From Agromyces sp. Marseille-P2726 (GTDB taxonomy: Bacteria; Actinomycetota; Actinomycetes; Actinomycetales; Microbacteriaceae): a DNA stretch of 64,000 bases. Within the stretch, counting starts at the first letter, position 1, and every line of letters starts with the position of its first letter. Both the position numbers and the translations under genes were made by a program. The notes under the pieces are model-generated. The model had not been told where the DNA came from. It saw only the letters and a list, made by a program, of their open reading frames with translations, and ran no database searches. Positions 7,559 to 15,480 of the stretch are shown here, one piece after another. The stretch spans positions 218,793 through 282,792 of the forward strand of contig NZ_CADDWM010000013.1 in NCBI RefSeq assembly GCF_902809835.1, in the 5' to 3' direction.

Positions 7559-9904
7559 ATGCGTGATGCGGCGGGCGCGAGGCTCGGCGCGGCTCCCGGT
7601 CGCTCCAACCCGAGTCGGGCGGCGGGCGCAGCCCTGGCGCTGCACTCCGCCGCGGGCGGGCGAGTCGCCGCGCGTTCCGCGTCGACGGGGCTGCCCAGGA
7701 TCGCGAGGGATGCCGCGCTCGGCGTCATGCGCATGCCGGGGACCGAGCTGCTCGCCCTGCAGCGTGCGGGAGGGAACGCCGCTACGGCGCGGGTCGTGGC
7801 ATCCGCCCACCGCTTCGTCGATGGGATGACCCCGCCGGTCGTCGCGCGCCAGGCGACGCTCACCATCCCGCCCGAGCTGACGCTGAGGCCGGCGACGCCC
7901 GCGAATCCGAACATGAGCATGGCGCCCTGGGCCACCGCGCCCGCGTCCGGGACCTCGGGCGCGGGCACCGCCAGCACGCCACGACCCGCGCCGGTCGGCG
8001 CCGATGGGATGCCGCTTCCCGATCGCTACTCGTCACTGCTGCGCCCGGCGCTCGACGAGGCCGACTCGAACCGGCTGCGGCAGGCCACGGGCGGCAGTGA
8101 ACTCGTCGCCATGATCGAGCGCCGCGACGCCGCACGCCGGTCGCTCGCCGACATGGAGGCCCGGGCGCGCACGCCGGGCGGCGACCAGGGCGGCCTCTTC
8201 GAGGAATACGACCGGGCGCACAGCTACGAGGCGCAGCTCACGCAGCAGATCCAAGCGCGACTCGCGAAGCTCGGCGTGGCCGACGAGGCGGCACTGCTGC
8301 GGCTGGTGAACGAGGAGTTCCCCCGGATGTTCCTTCGTGAGGCACGACTCGTGGCCGACGGCATGCTGACCGCCAACGAACAGCAGGCCCGCGCTGAACA
8401 GGAGCGGTACTCGCAGAACGTGTGCAGCCCCGACATCGACGGGCTCTTCGACGCCGACCGCACGCTCGCCGAGCTCGATCCGCATCCGGTCGAACTGTCG
8501 ATCCGAGTCGCCGAGGACGCGATGCGCCGATTCGCTCCCGCCGCCGGCGTTCCGACGCCCGAGGAGTTCGAGGCGATGATCCCCGAGCACGAGCGCAGCG
8601 TGCTCGTCGACATCGCGAACCTCGAGAAGAACCGCAAACTCGCGCCGCAGCGGCGCGCGGTCTACGACGCGGCGCGCTTCGGGTTCGGCCGTGACTACCC
8701 GATCCTGCTGCACTCCACGTACCGGCCCGGCATGTTCTCGATGGCCTCGTACGAGCAGCTCAGCGAGGTCGTGCGCGGGCCGGTTACCGAGATCCTCGAG
8801 AACATCACCCGCGTGCGCCGCGCCATCGCCGACGACGAGCTCAAGGTGTGGAACCTGCGCAACGTGCTCCAGATCACCCTGCAGCGGCTCGGCGTCGAGG
8901 ATCCGGTGCTCATCGGGGCGGTGCAGCGGCGCATCGCCGAGATCGAGTCCGACGAGACGTTCCTCAGCTGGGTCAAGGTCGCGCTCGCGATCGTGACGTC
9001 GGTGGTCGCGGGTCTCGTGTTCACGCCGGCCGCCGGCATGGCGGTCGCCGCCGCCTGGGGTGTCGGCAACCTCGCCGGCAGCATCACGGAGTACCGCAAC
9101 GAGACCGCGGCCGAGAACGTCGCGCTCGAGGAATCCGAGGCCGACATCTCCCTGAAGGAACCCACGCTCACCTGGGTCATGATCGACGCCCTGACGCTCG
9201 GACTGGAACTCGGGCCGCTCGCGCGGGCGATCCGTCCGAGCGCGCGGGCGCTCGCCGCGTTGCGGAGCCCGGAGGCGCTCGTGGCGTTCCGGGCTCGGGC
9301 CGCCGCCGTGGTCGGCGATGACGCGGCTGCCGAGCTCAGCCGCAAGGCCGCGACGCGATTCGGGGTCACGGGGGAGGCCGCGGCATCCGCCGACACTGCT
9401 GCCGCCGGCGCTGCTGGAGACGTCGCCAAGGCCGACGAGCTCGCACGGTTCCACAAGCCCTCCGTCACGGGCGACGTGTCGAAGCAGGCCGGAACCGGCG
9501 GCACGAATCGGTACGGCGACTACTGGTATTCGACGCAGGGCACCGTCACCGAGCAGAACCTCGCCAAGTACCACGAGCAGGTGCACTCGATCCTCAGTCC
9601 GAAGCTGCTGGCGTTCCGCGAGTTCCGGGCCAGCGTTCGCATGACGCTGTACCAGAAGTCGTTCATCATGCGCGGACTCGAGGAGGCGCTCGCCGAGACG
9701 GTCGCGCAGCTGCGGGTCCGTGGCCTCAAGGGCCTGCCGACGGGCCTCATGTTCCCGATCAACAACGGGTACCTGACCGTGTCGACGCTCGGCCAAGCCG
9801 CCCAGTTCGGCGGCGAGATCGTGCTCGGCACGATCATCGTCTCGGGTTACACGTACACGGTCTACTGGATCGCGACCCGCGACACCTCGTCGGGCGAGGA
9901 CTGA
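7559..9904 (+). CDS. Putative delivered effector with LQRxxGN N-terminal motif and C-terminal HExxH domain
   Basis: 781 aa, not recognised as a named protein. Visible parts: (1) a low-complexity Ala/Pro/Gly N-terminus (1-150) with LLALQRAGGNAAT (LQR at 67-69, N73), a motif recurrent in proteins linked to extracellular contractile injection systems; (2) a charged, helical middle region (about 160-465); (3) a hydrophobic, glycine-rich segment at about 472-510 that could insert into a membrane; (4) a C-terminal domain from about 645 with KYHEQVHSILSPKL. H672-E673-x-x-H676 is a zincin-type motif, and EEALAE (708-713) could give the third ligand. Similar C-terminal domains occur, to my knowledge, at the ends of polymorphic-toxin-like proteins. 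No secretion genes or immunity gene sit beside it. The ATG has only a weak ribosome site. Confidence 0.6.
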   Translation: MRDAAGARLGAAPGRSNPSRAAGAALALHSAAGGRVAARSASTGLPRIARDAALGVMRMPGTELLALQRAGGNAATARVVASAHRFVDGMTPPVVARQATLTIPPELTLRPATPANPNMSMAPWATAPASGTSGAGTASTPRPAPVGADGMPLPDRYSSLLRPALDEADSNRLRQATGGSELVAMIERRDAARRSLADMEARARTPGGDQGGLFEEYDRAHSYEAQLTQQIQARLAKLGVADEAALLRLVNEEFPRMFLREARLVADGMLTANEQQARAEQERYSQNVCSPDIDGLFDADRTLAELDPHPVELSIRVAEDAMRRFAPAAGVPTPEEFEAMIPEHERSVLVDIANLEKNRKLAPQRRAVYDAARFGFGRDYPILLHSTYRPGMFSMASYEQLSEVVRGPVTEILENITRVRRAIADDELKVWNLRNVLQITLQRLGVEDPVLIGAVQRRIAEIESDETFLSWVKVALAIVTSVVAGLVFTPAAGMAVAAAWGVGNLAGSITEYRNETAAENVALEESEADISLKEPTLTWVMIDALTLGLELGPLARAIRPSARALAALRSPEALVAFRARAAAVVGDDAAAELSRKAATRFGVTGEAAASADTAAAGAAGDVAKADELARFHKPSVTGDVSKQAGTGGTNRYGDYWYSTQGTVTEQNLAKYHEQVHSILSPKLLAFREFRASVRMTLYQKSFIMRGLEEALAETVAQLRVRGLKGLPTGLMFPINNGYLTVSTLGQAAQFGGEIVLGTIIVSGYTYTVYWIATRDTSSGED

Positions 9905-9919
9905 GGCGATCTCGTCGGA

Positions 9920-11110
9920 TCAGGCGCTGAACCGCCGCGGGTCGAGGAATGCGGCATCCGTGAAGTGCGGCTCGCCCACGACCGATTGCGCGACGAGCTC
10001 GCCGAGCGCCGATGCGTGCTTGAAGGAGTGCCCCGAGCAGCCGCCGCCGACGAAGACCCGAGGATGCTCGGTCGCGCCGATGAGGAACTGCCCGTCAGGG
10101 GTGTGCGCCATGATGCAGGTCGTCACGTCGGACGGCTCGGGCTCGAGGTCGGGGAACGTCGCGGCGACGAGATCGCGGATCTCATCGGTCTCGCCCGGAT
10201 GCACGACCCGGTCGATCGCGTCGGGGTCGTCGGCGGTGAACGGGCCGTCGAACTCGGGACCGACCTTCGCGTCGAAGCCGCCGAACTCCCTGGGCGTCTT
10301 CGCGCCGTCGGCGGGTACCACGCCGTGCCCCCAGATCCACGTGTCGTGCCCGGGCACGCTGCGGATGAACACGGGCAGCCGGTCGAGATCGGCGGAGTGA
10401 CCGTCGCGGGCACGGAACCACGTCATGATCACGCGGTGCGGGGTGAGCGGCAGTTCGGGCAGGAAGTGGCCGATCCACGGGCCCGAGGTCACGGCGACCT
10501 GCCGCACGCGGTACTCGGCGGCATCCGTTCGCACGGTGATGCCCTCGGCGTCGGGCTCGATGGCGACGACCCTCGTGCCGGTGAGGATCCGCGCCCCGGC
10601 TGCCCGCGCGGCGGCGGCCGCGGCGACGATCGCCGCCTCGGGGCGCAGGATTCCCGCCTCGGGATCCCACACGCCGACATCGCCCGGGTTCATGAGTGCG
10701 TGGGCGGGGAATCGCCTCGCGATCTCGTCGGCATCGAGTCGCTCGACGGGCAGGTCGTGCGCGGCGGCCGCCGCGAGCGTGCCCTCGATGATGTGGGAAT
10801 CGGGCGGGCCGATCATGAGTCCGCCCGTCTCGAGGAACAGGCGCTCGCCAGCGGATGCCTCGAGCTCGCGCCAGAGGTCACGCGCACGCCGCGCGATGGG
10901 CGGTAGGCCCGGATGCTCGAGGCACGCGACCCGGAACAGGCGCGTCTTGCCGGTGGATCCGCCCCACGCGTTGCCCGGCTCGAACTGCTCGAACCCGATG
11001 ACGTCGACCCCGCGCGTGGCGAGCCGCCACGCGGCGCTCGACCCGATCGCGCCGAGGCCGATCACCGCGACATCCGCGTCGAAGCCGCCCTGCTCGTCGG
11101 TCGTGTTCAT
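9920..11110 (-). CDS. FAD-dependent amine oxidase, monomeric sarcosine oxidase / N-methyltryptophan oxidase family
   Basis: 396 aa. N-terminal FAD-binding GLGAIG (18-23) after a short extension. The C-terminal TTCIMAHTPDGQFLIG carries C332, at the position of the cysteine that covalently holds FAD in monomeric sarcosine oxidase, followed by the family GCSGHSFKHASALGE. It oxidises a secondary amine (an N-methyl or N-alkyl amino acid) with release of H2O2. The exact substrate cannot be told. The ATG at 11110 overlaps the stop of the upstream gene (ATGA) and also has its own strong GGGAGGAGAG. It differs clearly from the second family member at 14302. Confidence 0.82.
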   Translation of the reverse strand: MNTTDEQGGFDADVAVIGLGAIGSSAAWRLATRGVDVIGFEQFEPGNAWGGSTGKTRLFRVACLEHPGLPPIARRARDLWRELEASAGERLFLETGGLMIGPPDSHIIEGTLAAAAAHDLPVERLDADEIARRFPAHALMNPGDVGVWDPEAGILRPEAAIVAAAAAARAAGARILTGTRVVAIEPDAEGITVRTDAAEYRVRQVAVTSGPWIGHFLPELPLTPHRVIMTWFRARDGHSADLDRLPVFIRSVPGHDTWIWGHGVVPADGAKTPREFGGFDAKVGPEFDGPFTADDPDAIDRVVHPGETDEIRDLVAATFPDLEPEPSDVTTCIMAHTPDGQFLIGATEHPRVFVGGGCSGHSFKHASALGELVAQSVVGEPHFTDAAFLDPRRFSA

Positions 11111-11550
11111 CGTTCGATCTCTCCTCCCTCGATTCTCCCCCCGCGGGCCAGGCGGCGGTGGTTGCCGTGGACGCACCGTTCCCACTGCCGCCACGCGGCG
11201 TCGGCGTCGACGACCGCCCGGTTCCCGCCCGATGGATGCCGCGGCCAGTGCGCCCTGACGCTGTGCCTGCCGCCCTCGAGTGCTCGTCCGACGGCATTCG
11301 CCGGCATCTCGATGTGGAGCACGCCGTCGTCTTCGACCGGCTCGCCATGGAAGCGCAGCGCACTCGCACACGCCAGACGCCCGCCGAAGCGGCACGCCCG
11401 AATGGCGTCGGGATCGGCGTGCGGGAGCGCATACCAACCCTGACGGACCCGAACGACGCTGCCGTAGGCGACCAGCATGCGGACCATCTCGTCGTCGAGA
11501 CCCATTCGCCGCAGATCGGATCTCGTCGCGATGCCACCGAGTTCTGCCAT
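11107..11550 (-). CDS. Truncated AbiEi-like (type IV antitoxin N-terminal domain) protein
   Basis: 147 aa. The N-terminal 60 residues (MAELGGIATRSDLRRMGLDD..., VVRVRQGWYALP) match the winged-helix domain of AbiEi-family antitoxin-like proteins; the next stretch (GGRLACASALRFHGEPVEDD) continues the family pattern. Full actinobacterial members are about 280-320 aa and end in a DUF559 endonuclease-like domain. Here the frame stops at about 147 residues and overlaps the flavoenzyme start by 4 bases. No cognate AbiEii toxin is adjacent. ATG 11550 is the most family-like start; GTG 11568 and ATG 11640 are in frame as well. Probably a remnant, possibly still translated and coupled to the oxidase. 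Confidence 0.6.
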   Translation of the reverse strand: MAELGGIATRSDLRRMGLDDEMVRMLVAYGSVVRVRQGWYALPHADPDAIRACRFGGRLACASALRFHGEPVEDDGVLHIEMPANAVGRALEGGRHSVRAHWPRHPSGGNRAVVDADAAWRQWERCVHGNHRRLARGGRIEGGEIER

Positions 11551-11673
11551 CTCGCGCCGGTATCTCACTGTTCGAGTCTCGACGTGGGCGAGTATGCGGT
11601 CACCCGACCAGCGCTGAATGAAGGAACCCGGAACCAGCATCCCCCTGTGGAGGCCGGGTCGACTCGCGGAAGC

Positions 11674-11736
11674 GCGGGCTGCCCGGTGGCTGCGCGGGCT
11701 GCCCGCCGGTGGCTGCGCCGGCTGCCCGGTGGTTGC
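11674..11736. repeat. Three imperfect copies of a GCGGGCTGCCCGGTGGCTGC unit
   Basis: Copies begin at 11674, 11694 and 11717. The second has a CCG insertion and the third begins GCCGGCTGCC. Together they form a GC-rich imperfect tandem array just before the long inverted repeat. Confidence 0.7.
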
Positions 11737-11758
11737 GGAAACGGTTCGGCCTCTCGGC

Positions 11759-11806
11759 GACTCCTGAAATGAAGGACATTCTGAAGCGTCCTTCATTTCA
11801 GGAGTC
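11759..11806. repeat. Perfect 19-bp inverted repeat (dispersed ACTCCTGAAA element, copy 1)
   Basis: Left arm GACTCCTGAAATGAAGGAC (11759-11777), 10-base loop, right arm GTCCTTCATTTCAGGAGTC (11788-11806), with no mismatch. It is less GC-rich than its surroundings. The left arm plus loop start is nearly the same as a second element at 27586 (ACTCCTGAAA, then AGGAC, then TTC, at the same spacing). It could be a regulatory palindrome, a terminator without T-tract, or the end of a small mobile element. Confidence 0.85.
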
Positions 11807-11878
11807 CACGAGACCGAAGCAAATCCCTCAGCTCGGAGAAGCCGGCTTCGGCGTCCCGTGGGAGGTACGCTGGCCCCC

Positions 11879-12862
11879 GTGGCAGAGCCGTCGGTCAAGC
11901 GAGTCGCGATCCTCGACGATTACCAGGGCGTCGCACTCGATTCCGCCGACTGGTCGACGCTGCCGGGCGAGATCACGGTGTTCCGCGAGCCCCTCGGCGA
12001 CGCGACCGCCGTCGTGCAGGCGCTGGCCGGATTCGACGTCATCGTCGCGATGCGCGAGCGCACGCCGTTCCCTCGCGCGGTGCTCGAAGCCCTGCCCGCG
12101 CTGCGGCTCCTCGTGACGACCGGCATGCGCAACGCGTCCATCGACCTCGCCGCCGCGCGCGACCTCGGCATCACCGTGTGCGGGACACGCGGTGGGACGA
12201 CGCCGACGGTCGAACTCACCTGGGCGCTCATCCTGGGGCTGGTTCGCGACGTGGCATCCGATGATGCGGTCGTTCGCGACGGCGGATGGCAGACCGCGCT
12301 TCCCGGAGACCTCGACGGTGCGACGCTCGGGTTGGTCGGACTCGGGCGGCTCGGCCAGCGCGTCGCCGCGATCGGTCGCGCGTTCGGCATGCAGGTGATC
12401 GCGTGGAGTCCGCACCTCACCCCCGAGCGGGCGAAGGCGGCCGACGTCGGCGCCGTCGCCGTCGCGCGCGCCGAGCTCTTCGAGCGCGCCGACATCGTCT
12501 CGGTGCACATGGTGCTGAGCGACTCGACCCGCGGGCTCATCGGCGCCGATGACCTTCGGCGGATGCAGCCCGGAGCGCTCCTCGTGAACACGTCGCGGGG
12601 GCCGATCATCGACGAGGTCGCGCTTCGGCGGGCGATCGAGGAGGGCTGGATCGCGGGCGTCGGGCTCGACGTCTACGAGATCGAGCCGCTGCCCCCCGAC
12701 CATTGGGTCCGCCGAGCGGATGCCCCGGGGCAGGCGCGCGTGCTGCGGTCGCCGCATATGGGCTACGTGACCCGCGGCAACTTCCGCACCTTCTATGGCG
12801 ACGCCGTCGAGGACATCCTCGCGTTCGCGGCCGGCACCCCGGTCAGGGAACTCTCCGCCTGA
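11879..12862 (+). CDS. D-isomer-specific 2-hydroxyacid dehydrogenase
   Basis: 327 aa. Rossmann NAD-binding motif GLVGLGRLGQ, then the catalytic set of the family: Arg in NTSRGPIIDE, Glu in GLDVYEIEPLP, His in RSPHMGYV. It interconverts a 2-keto acid and a D-2-hydroxy acid with NAD(P)H. The sequence resembles the phosphoglycerate-dehydrogenase-like branch without the C-terminal ACT domain, so the substrate stays open. GTG 11879 was taken as start because GGGAGGT (11860-11866) precedes it. The 3' end overlaps the convergent ASCH gene by 20 bases. Confidence 0.88.
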   Translation: MAEPSVKRVAILDDYQGVALDSADWSTLPGEITVFREPLGDATAVVQALAGFDVIVAMRERTPFPRAVLEALPALRLLVTTGMRNASIDLAAARDLGITVCGTRGGTTPTVELTWALILGLVRDVASDDAVVRDGGWQTALPGDLDGATLGLVGLGRLGQRVAAIGRAFGMQVIAWSPHLTPERAKAADVGAVAVARAELFERADIVSVHMVLSDSTRGLIGADDLRRMQPGALLVNTSRGPIIDEVALRRAIEEGWIAGVGLDVYEIEPLPPDHWVRRADAPGQARVLRSPHMGYVTRGNFRTFYGDAVEDILAFAAGTPVRELSA

Positions 12863-13343
12863 CTTCGGGCCAGACGACCGAGAACCGCTCGAAGAGGATC
12901 TCGTGCGTTTCGGACCATTCGAGTCCGATGGCCGCCGCCGCCCGCCGCCAGTAGCGGCTGTGGTTCTCACGCCATGACTCCAGCGACCGATCGTCTTCGC
13001 CCTCATCGAAGGCGAATGCCGCATCCACGCTCGAGAACGGACCGAGGCGAAGTTCGGTGCTCCGGAGCACGGCGCGGGGCGCACCGGTCGAGTCGCAGGC
13101 GATCCAGTGGCTGCCGACGCGGGGGAGCGGTTGCCCCTCGGCCTCGAACTCGGCGACGAGAGTCGCGGTCGCACGCTTGGTGCCGTCGAGCACGAGTGCG
13201 AGCAGCGCGTCGGTCAGTTCGGGGTGGTCGCCGAAGAACTCGGCCGTCGGCGGTTCGGGGTCGGTGGCATCGCCGGGATATGCGGCTCGGTATTCATTCC
13301 ACATCGCGTCGGCGGCGGCTCGGTCGATCGGTGCGTTGCCCAT
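12843..13343 (-). CDS. ASCH domain-containing protein
   Basis: 166 aa. Contains the ASCH core: LVLDGTKRATATL (the GTKxAT signature), then SHWIACDSTGAPRAVLRSTELRLGPFSSVD, and the typical C-terminal W-R-x-x-H-x-x-Y-W pattern (SWRENHSRYW). ASCH domains have a PUA-like fold and probably bind RNA or modified nucleotides; one characterised group hydrolyses N4-acetylcytidine. No operon partner. Confidence 0.82.
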   Translation of the reverse strand: MGNAPIDRAAADAMWNEYRAAYPGDATDPEPPTAEFFGDHPELTDALLALVLDGTKRATATLVAEFEAEGQPLPRVGSHWIACDSTGAPRAVLRSTELRLGPFSSVDAAFAFDEGEDDRSLESWRENHSRYWRRAAAAIGLEWSETHEILFERFSVVWPEVRRRVP

Positions 13344-13366
13344 GGCCTCAAGTCTCGCAGCGCCAC

Positions 13367-13389
13367 CCCTCGGAGGTCCGATCCGAGGG
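13367..13389 (-). terminator. Stem-loop at the end of the DeoR gene
   Basis: CCCTCGGA (13367-13374) pairs with TCCGAGGG (13382-13389) across a 7-base loop, directly downstream of the DeoR-family stop at 13391. A plausible short intrinsic terminator without T-tract. Confidence 0.5.
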
Positions 13390-13390
13390 A

Positions 13391-14164
13391 CTACGCCAAC
13401 TCGACCGCGGTACCCGTCGCCCGCAGCAACTCGATCTCCGCGGCATCCGCTCGTGCGCTGGTGATCACGACGTCGACGTCGGTGACGGAGCCGTATCGCC
13501 AGAGCGACACCGTGCCGAGCTTGCTCCGATCGGCGAGGAGCACCGTGTGGCCGCTGATGCGAAGCATCTCGCGCTTCACGTCGGCCTCTGATTGGTCAGG
13601 TGTGGTGAGGCCGTGCTCGACCGAGAGGCCGTTCGTCCCGAGAAAGGCGGTATCGACGTGGATGTCGCGAAGGCTGCGCAGGGCGAAGCTGTCCACTTCT
13701 CCCAGCGTGACGGGACGGACGCGGCCACCGAGGGTGATGACGGTGGCATTGGGCCGCTGTGCCAGGAGGACCGCGACCGGCAGCGAGTTCGTGAACACCG
13801 TCAGCGGCACATCGTCGGGGAGCGACTCCGCGAGCAGCAGCGACGTGGATCCCGATTCGATGAAGATGGATCCTCCCGGGGGCACGTGGGCCACCGCCGC
13901 CCCGGCGATCGCTCGCTTCTCGGCGGAGAAGGTGGTGCGCTCGGTCACCCGCGGTTCGATGAGTGTTCGATCCACTGGAACCGCCCCGCCGTGCGTCCTG
14001 CGGATTACGCCCGACTCCTGGAGCGAGTTCAGGTCCTGACGGATGGTCTCGGTGCTCACTCCGTACTCGGTGGCGAGCGACGACACCTCGACGCGTCCCG
14101 CCGCCCGCACCCGTTGCAGGATCTCGTAACGACGCTCATCGGCGAACACCTTCTCGTCGGTCAC
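13391..14164 (-). CDS. DeoR-family transcriptional regulator of the adjacent catabolic operon
   Basis: 257 aa. N-terminal DeoR helix-turn-helix (RYEILQRVRAAGRVEVSSLA, then VSTETIRQDLNSLQESGVIRRTHGG) and a C-terminal DeoR sensor domain with the NAGB/RpiA-like core (ITLGGRVRP, DTAFLGTNGL, LADRSKLG), which in this family binds sugar phosphates. GTG 14164 was chosen for the CGGAGG just upstream; the longer ATG 14209 frame has no ribosome site. It is transcribed away from the oxidase/ABC/kinase operon, and two repeat operators lie between them. It is likely the repressor of that operon, released by a phosphorylated sugar intermediate. Confidence 0.88.
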   Translation of the reverse strand: MTDEKVFADERRYEILQRVRAAGRVEVSSLATEYGVSTETIRQDLNSLQESGVIRRTHGGAVPVDRTLIEPRVTERTTFSAEKRAIAGAAVAHVPPGGSIFIESGSTSLLLAESLPDDVPLTVFTNSLPVAVLLAQRPNATVITLGGRVRPVTLGEVDSFALRSLRDIHVDTAFLGTNGLSVEHGLTTPDQSEADVKREMLRISGHTVLLADRSKLGTVSLWRYGSVTDVDVVITSARADAAEIELLRATGTAVELA

Positions 14165-14222
14165 CGTGCCTCCGCTCTGGGTTTGCTTGGGTTTCCGCCA
14201 CAGTATCACTGCCGTTGATTGG

Positions 14223-14272
14223 GGTCACTTGTGATTGGCCGCGTTGACAACTTGCGGTCACCTGTGTTTGGC
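14223..14272 (+). promoter_or_regulatory. Paired operator repeats flanking a TTGACA box
   Basis: Two direct copies of GGTCACYTGTGWTTGGC at 14223-14239 and 14256-14272, 33 bases apart (about three helical turns). Each has a TCAC-YT-GTG palindromic centre. A perfect TTGACA hexamer lies between them (14244-14249). The position between the divergent DeoR gene and the catabolic operon fits DeoR operators overlapping a promoter. No good -10 was found at 17 bases. Confidence 0.6.
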
Positions 14273-14301
14273 TGTGATTCCCTTCCATTCAAAGGTGAAC
14301 C

Positions 14302-15447
14302 ATGAGACATGAAGCTGTCGTGATCGGACTCGGTGCCGCCGGTGCCGGCGCCCTTTGGGCGCTTGCGCGCCGCGGGGTCAGCGTGGTCGGCATCGAGCAG
14401 TTCGACATCGCACACGACCGCGGATCTTCGCATGGCCGATCCCGCCTGTTCCGCGGCGGCGCCGCCGAAGGCGTCGCCTACGTCGACCTGGCACGCCGAT
14501 CGCTCGAGATCTGGCGCGATCTCGAGGCCAGCGCCGGGGTCGAGCTCGTCAGCCTCGTCGGCGGCGTCACCATCGCGACCGCCGAATCCGAGCTCCTGCG
14601 CCGCACTGAAACGGCCATGCGCGAACGGGAACTGCCGGTCGATGTCTTCGATGCCGATGAACTCCGCCGGCAATTCCCGCAGCACCGCATCCGCGATGAG
14701 GATCGCGGTCTCTTGGATGCCGCCACGGGCGTCGTCCGGCCTGAGCTCGCCATCACGACCGCCATCGATGCCGCCGTCGCTGCGGGAGCCGTGGTGCACG
14801 GAGGCATCCGAGTCGATCGCATCGAACAGCTGGCAGGTGGCGGACACCGGATCATGCTCGACGATGGCGATGAGATCGAGACCAGCCGCGTGATCGTGGC
14901 GGGCGGAGCCTGGACGGGCCGGTTGGTTCCCGAGCTTTCGAGTGACTTCATCGTGCGACGCGCCGTGCTCAGCTGGTTCCAGCCGAAGCCGGGTCGCGAG
15001 TCCGAGTTCCTGCCCGACCGCTTCCCCGTCTTCACCCGCGAAGACCAGTCGGTGACCGGCTGGGGCGCACCGACGATCGACGACTACGGCGTGAAGATCG
15101 GGCTGCACGATCAGGCGGGGTACGAGATCGACGACCCCGCGGCGAACCGTGCCGACGTTGCAGCGTGGGAACTCGAGGGCGTCGAGGCGTTCTGCGCTCG
15201 GCAGTTCGACGGCCTCGAGCCGGTGGCGCGGCATCCGCGCGGCTGCATGATCACGGTCACGCGCGACGAGCACTTCTCGATCGGCACGCTCGAGTCCGGT
15301 GTCGTGCTCCTCGCTGCGTGCTCAGGGCACGGGTTCAAGCACTCGGCCGCAGTCGGCGACCTGGGTGCCCGACTCGCCATCGACGAGGACCCCGAGCTCG
15401 ACCTCAGCCTGTTCGACCCGTATCGATTCCGCACGACCCAGCAGTAG
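14302..15447 (+). CDS. FAD-dependent amine oxidase of the sarcosine oxidase family; candidate fructosyl-amino-acid oxidase
   Basis: 381 aa. FAD-binding GLGAAG at 9-14, family motif GSSHGRSRLFR, and C315 in RGCMITVTRDEHFSIG at the position of the covalent flavin cysteine of monomeric sarcosine oxidase, followed by ACSGHGFKHSAAVGD. Members oxidise the C-N bond of secondary amines and produce H2O2. Bacterial fructosyl-amino-acid oxidases (amadoriases) belong to the same family and size class. Its place at the head of an operon with an amino-acid-type transporter, two sugar kinases and an aldolase makes an amino-acid/sugar conjugate a better substrate than sarcosine. That is inference from context. 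First gene of the operon. Confidence 0.82.
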   Translation: MRHEAVVIGLGAAGAGALWALARRGVSVVGIEQFDIAHDRGSSHGRSRLFRGGAAEGVAYVDLARRSLEIWRDLEASAGVELVSLVGGVTIATAESELLRRTETAMRERELPVDVFDADELRRQFPQHRIRDEDRGLLDAATGVVRPELAITTAIDAAVAAGAVVHGGIRVDRIEQLAGGGHRIMLDDGDEIETSRVIVAGGAWTGRLVPELSSDFIVRRAVLSWFQPKPGRESEFLPDRFPVFTREDQSVTGWGAPTIDDYGVKIGLHDQAGYEIDDPAANRADVAAWELEGVEAFCARQFDGLEPVARHPRGCMITVTRDEHFSIGTLESGVVLLAACSGHGFKHSAAVGDLGARLAIDEDPELDLSLFDPYRFRTTQQ

Positions 15448-15480
15448 CCCAACCAACCACAACCATTGGAGTAGAAACAC

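Larger units (their letters stand above)
11551..11878. other. 328-bp gene-free stretch with repeats
   Basis: Between the AbiEi-like gene (minus) and the dehydrogenase (plus). It holds a GC-rich imperfect triplication at 11674-11736 and a perfect long inverted repeat at 11759-11806. No further ORF with coding character was recognised. Confidence 0.7.

Noticed and set aside
8033..9796. Minus-strand frame of 587 codons opposite the effector-like gene
   Set aside because: No motifs and typical antisense composition; the plus strand has the LQR and HExxH motifs.
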